NCBI GenBank assembly: GCA_018065745.1
Contig: JAGHSS010000029.1
Coordinates: forward strand, 1-8,036
From: Candidatus Neoflavobacterium equi
Lineage (GTDB): Bacteria > Bacteroidota > Bacteroidia > Flavobacteriales > Flavobacteriaceae
Direction: 5' to 3'
Length of the DNA stretch: 8,036 bases
The notes under the pieces were generated by a model. That model saw nothing but the letters and a program-made list of their open reading frames with translations. It had not been told where the DNA came from and searched no databases. The position numbers were made by a program, and so were the translations under genes. Position 1 is the first letter of the stretch. Each line of letters starts with the position of its first letter. Shown in pieces: positions 6,373 through 8,036 of the stretch.

Positions 6373-6888
6373 CTATTCTTTGTTCCAAGACGCATACATC
6401 ACATAGTTTTCAGAGATGCGTGCAATCTCACCTTTAAAGGAAGATTGGTCAATATCTTTTACTTTTCTTGCTGGAATTCCAGCATAGATAGAACCTGATT
6501 CCACTACCGTGTTTTGGGTTACAATCGCACCTGCAGCAACAATAGAATTACTTTCAATCACGCAGTTGTCCATCACAATTGCGCCCATTCCAATCAACAC
6601 ATTGTCTTGAATGGTACATCCGTGAACGATTGCCTTGTGACCAATAGAAACATTGTTCCCAATCGTCGTTGGGTGTTTTTCATAGGTACAATGAATGATC
6701 GCACCGTCCTGAACATTCACCTTGTCCCCCATTTTTATATAGTGTACATCACCGCGAATAACTGCGTTGTACCAAACACTACAAGAAGCCCCAAAAGTGA
6801 CTTCTCCAACAATAGTTGCATTTTCTGCCACATAACAGTCTGCAGGAATTTGAGGCGCTTTGCCTCTAACTTGTTTAATTAAAGCCAT
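6373..6888 (-). CDS. Gamma-class carbonic anhydrase-like hexapeptide-repeat protein (YrdA/PaaY type)
   Basis: This 171-residue protein is a left-handed beta-helix built from hexapeptide repeats (VAENATIVGEVTFGASCSVWY, then IGNNVSIG, VLIGMGAIV and so on, about 20-145), closed by a C-terminal helix. The metal ligands of gamma carbonic anhydrases are visible as His66, His84 and His89 (NVQDGAIIH and SIGHKAIVHG), along with Arg45, Asp47, Gln60 and Asp61 of the usual active-site set. The family trimerises and binds Zn2+ or Fe2+ between subunits. Many members are weak or inactive as carbonic anhydrases, so the reaction here is uncertain. I start at ATG 6888, giving MALIKQVRG. A longer frame from 6930 would add 14 residues encoded by the preceding terminator hairpin and is unlikely. 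I found no convincing TAnnTTTG promoter before it; it may depend on read-through from the porP/sprF-like gene or on an unrecognised promoter. Confidence 0.9.
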   Translation of the reverse strand: MALIKQVRGKAPQIPADCYVAENATIVGEVTFGASCSVWYNAVIRGDVHYIKMGDKVNVQDGAIIHCTYEKHPTTIGNNVSIGHKAIVHGCTIQDNVLIGMGAIVMDNCVIESNSIVAAGAIVTQNTVVESGSIYAGIPARKVKDIDQSSFKGEIARISENYVMYASWNKE

Positions 6889-6901
6889 AAGTATATAGAA
6901 T

Positions 6902-6927
6902 AAAAAAAGTCCCTTGGTAGGGACTTT
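6902..6927 (-). terminator. Intrinsic terminator after the PorP/SprF-family gene
   Basis: Read on the minus strand, AAAGTCCC (6927-6920), a 6-nt loop and GGGACTTT (6913-6906) form an 8-bp stem that runs into an uninterrupted T-tract ending at 6902. It begins 23 nt after the minus-strand stop at 6951 and ends 13 nt before the ATG at 6888. The plus strand lacks a matching T-run, so it should work in one direction only. Confidence 0.82.
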
Positions 6928-6950
6928 CAAATATAGTAAAATTTGTTGTA

Positions 6951-7958
6951 TTAGTTCGTTGCAGGACAGTTACAGTGCCATCTGTCTTTTTTACACCAGA
7001 AGTCAAATCCTAAGGTAATTTGGTGGAATCCACCTGAATCATAGGTCATATCACCCATAACATGAGAATAAGTATATGAAACCATGAAGTTGTTCACATT
7101 CACACCAATAAACGGAGTGATGTACTGAAGTGTTTGGTCAGCAACCTTACCACCTGTCATGTATTCTGTACCATCAAATCCATTTCTGTAAGAGATCCCC
7201 CCCCAGAATTTCCCTTGATCAAAGTTTTTATACGCTTTCAAGTTGATATCTAACGTTTTTCCCTTTGTGAATTCTGTGTATTGGAACATCAAAGAAGGCT
7301 CCAACAACACGCGGTCCTCTTCTCCAAAAACGTATCCAACACTTGCAATATATTTTCTTAAGTTATAACTTTCATATTCGCTGTAGATGTCGCGTTTTTG
7401 TTCCAATGCGTTACGCACTGTTCCATGGAAATAAAACTCCCCATAGAAGTAAGACATTCCAAAATCAACATTGAAGTCAGAACCTTTTACCAACATACCA
7501 TTTCCTACAGATGGATCACCAATTGCTTCAGATGTAAAACGTGTTTGATCCAAAGTTGTTTGGAACAATCCCGCACTTAATCCAAAGGAAAGACGATTCA
7601 AATCTTGATTTCCGTAATTAAATTTGATGTGATGTGCATAGGTAATTTTAGCTCCCTTTTGGGCGTGGAAACCATTTTTATCATTGAACATCGTCACCCC
7701 CATAGCAGAAGGCGTGTCCTCACCAATTTTGGTATTGAAGGTTAACGTTTGCAATTGTGGCGCTTCAGCATGACCAAACCACTGTTGTCTAGCCGTTAAT
7801 CTCACCTTGGCACAATTTGCTGCACCGGCCATTGAAGGGTGCAATAAGTAGTAGTTATCTGATAAATAATCTGAATATACCGCAATTCCCTCTTGAGCTA
7901 AAGACACCTGTGACACAAGCATCCCCAATAATAAAAAGCTTTTTTTAAAAATATTCAT
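6951..7958 (-). CDS. PorP/SprF-family type IX secretion system outer-membrane protein
   Basis: The 335-residue product has a signal peptide (MNIFKKSFLLLGMLVSQVSLA, cleavage after Ala21). The PorP/SprF opening follows: YLSDNYYLLHPSMAGA (31-46), equivalent to the family's 'Tyr...Asn-Pro...Ala-Gly' segment, then VRLTARQQWFG (52-62). The rest is a repeated beta-strand pattern typical of a 14-strand-like barrel. Known members are PorP, a T9SS component of P. gingivalis, and SprF, needed to export the adhesin SprB in Flavobacterium johnsoniae. Such genes often lie downstream of a very large adhesin gene, but none is visible here; only 78 nt upstream remain in the window. The C-terminus carries a Cys-rich tail (C322, C329, C331). 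A run of eight G in codons 252-254 is notable. The family is well supported; the exported partner is unknown. Confidence 0.87.
   Translation of the reverse strand: MNIFKKSFLLLGMLVSQVSLAQEGIAVYSDYLSDNYYLLHPSMAGAANCAKVRLTARQQWFGHAEAPQLQTLTFNTKIGEDTPSAMGVTMFNDKNGFHAQKGAKITYAHHIKFNYGNQDLNRLSFGLSAGLFQTTLDQTRFTSEAIGDPSVGNGMLVKGSDFNVDFGMSYFYGEFYFHGTVRNALEQKRDIYSEYESYNLRKYIASVGYVFGEEDRVLLEPSLMFQYTEFTKGKTLDINLKAYKNFDQGKFWGGISYRNGFDGTEYMTGGKVADQTLQYITPFIGVNVNNFMVSYTYSHVMGDMTYDSGGFHQITLGFDFWCKKDRWHCNCPATN
7197..7204 (-). repeat. G8 homopolymer tract inside the PorP/SprF-family gene
   Basis: Eight consecutive C on the plus strand are eight G on the coding strand, spanning Trp252-Gly253-Gly254. It is the longest G/C homopolymer I see in an otherwise AT-rich window. 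Loss of one G leads to a stop after 14 further codons (TGA after residue 266), and gain of one G leads to a stop after residue 261, so either slip would remove roughly the last 70 residues of the barrel. Confidence 0.9.
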
Positions 7959-7968
7959 GGGTTGTAAA

Positions 7969-7994
7969 TTTGTACTGATTTTTGCAAACCAGTA
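7969..7994 (-). promoter_or_regulatory. Possible promoter region of the PorP/SprF-family gene
   Basis: On the minus strand the sequence reads TACTGGTTTGC, so TTTGC is intact, but TA is spaced by 4 rather than 2 nt (the aligned octamer is CTGGTTTG, 6 of 8). The downstream part TTTGCAAA-AATC-AGTACAAA resembles the strong porG promoter, TTTGCAAA-CT-AGTACAAA at 9-26. The distance to the ATG at 7958 suits a short leader. No clear -33 TTG is seen. This is a tentative call resting mainly on the resemblance. Confidence 0.35.
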
Positions 7995-8011
7995 TTTCAG
8001 TTAATTTTAAT

Positions 8012-8029
8012 TTAGTCAGTTTAGTTAGT
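8012..8029. repeat. Short imperfect tandem repeat (2 x 9 bp) upstream of the PorP/SprF-family gene
   Basis: TTAGTCAGT is followed directly by TTAGTTAGT, which differs at one base. It sits at the window's right edge in the noncoding stretch before the porP/sprF-like gene. It could be a binding site for a dimeric regulator or the remnant of slippage; in AT-rich DNA it may also be chance. Confidence 0.4.
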
Positions 8030-8036
8030 CTTACTA

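Noticed and set aside
6514..6882. Plus-strand 122-codon open frame opposite the carbonic-anhydrase-like gene
   Set aside because: It is the complement of the hexapeptide-repeat gene; its repeated Asn/His pattern mirrors that repeat. No independent support.
6889..6930. Longer start for the carbonic-anhydrase-like gene at 6930
   Set aside because: The extra 14 codons are the stem-loop and T-tract of the preceding gene's terminator. The ATG at 6888 matches the usual family N-terminus.
7977..7984. Plus-strand promoter GATTTTTG for a gene beyond the right edge
   Set aside because: Seven of eight bases fit TAnnTTTG, but the first T is missing and no plus-strand start follows within the remaining 52 nt.

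Overview
The window is an AT-rich segment of a Bacteroidota chromosome, most likely from the order Flavobacteriales. The grounds are the gene order (porG-like, uppS, bamA, two ompH genes, murI), promoters of the Bacteroidota TAnnTTTG type, the absence of Shine-Dalgarno sequences, and two outer-membrane proteins linked to the type IX secretion system (T9SS), which is found only in this phylum. Genus and species cannot be read from the sequence.

Layout. Positions 1-5514 hold five co-directional plus-strand genes: a PorG/DUF6089 outer-membrane barrel protein, the isoprenyl transferase UppS, the outer-membrane assembly factor BamA, a long OmpH/Skp-like chaperone with a highly charged C-terminal tail, and a standard-length OmpH/Skp chaperone. 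The first three genes lie 4 and 7 nt apart. A canonical Bacteroidota promoter sits at the very start, and a 13-bp hairpin with a T-tract follows the second ompH. A sigma-54-like site fills the bamA-ompH gap. Directly after the terminator comes murI (glutamate racemase), with its own promoter so close to the ATG that the transcript may be leaderless. On the minus strand lie a gamma-carbonic-anhydrase-like hexapeptide protein, convergent with murI across only 4 nt, and a PorP/SprF-family T9SS membrane protein. A minus-strand terminator separates these two genes.

How the genes fit together. UppS makes the lipid carrier for cell-wall and surface-polysaccharide precursors, and MurI supplies D-glutamate for peptidoglycan. 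Skp-like chaperones carry unfolded barrel proteins across the periplasm, and BamA inserts them into the outer membrane. PorG and PorP/SprF are barrel proteins that would be clients of that machinery. This is a conserved envelope-biogenesis locus, not an accessory island. I saw no mobile element, CRISPR array, tRNA, rRNA or defence system, and no undescribed multi-gene system. No gene-free stretch exceeds about 80 nt.

The points most worth a second look are regulatory or structural: a G8 tract inside the porP/sprF gene that could act as a phase-variation switch, the sigma-54-like site before ompH, the near-leaderless murI promoter fused to the upstream terminator, a TTTGCAAA...AGTACAAA promoter motif shared by the two T9SS-type genes, the charged OmpH tail, and a long insertion in BamA extracellular loop 5. 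Four gene starts were chosen with care. The longest open frames of uppS and bamA begin at TTG codons inside the preceding gene, and that of the carbonic-anhydrase-like gene begins inside a terminator hairpin; in each case a downstream ATG is preferred.
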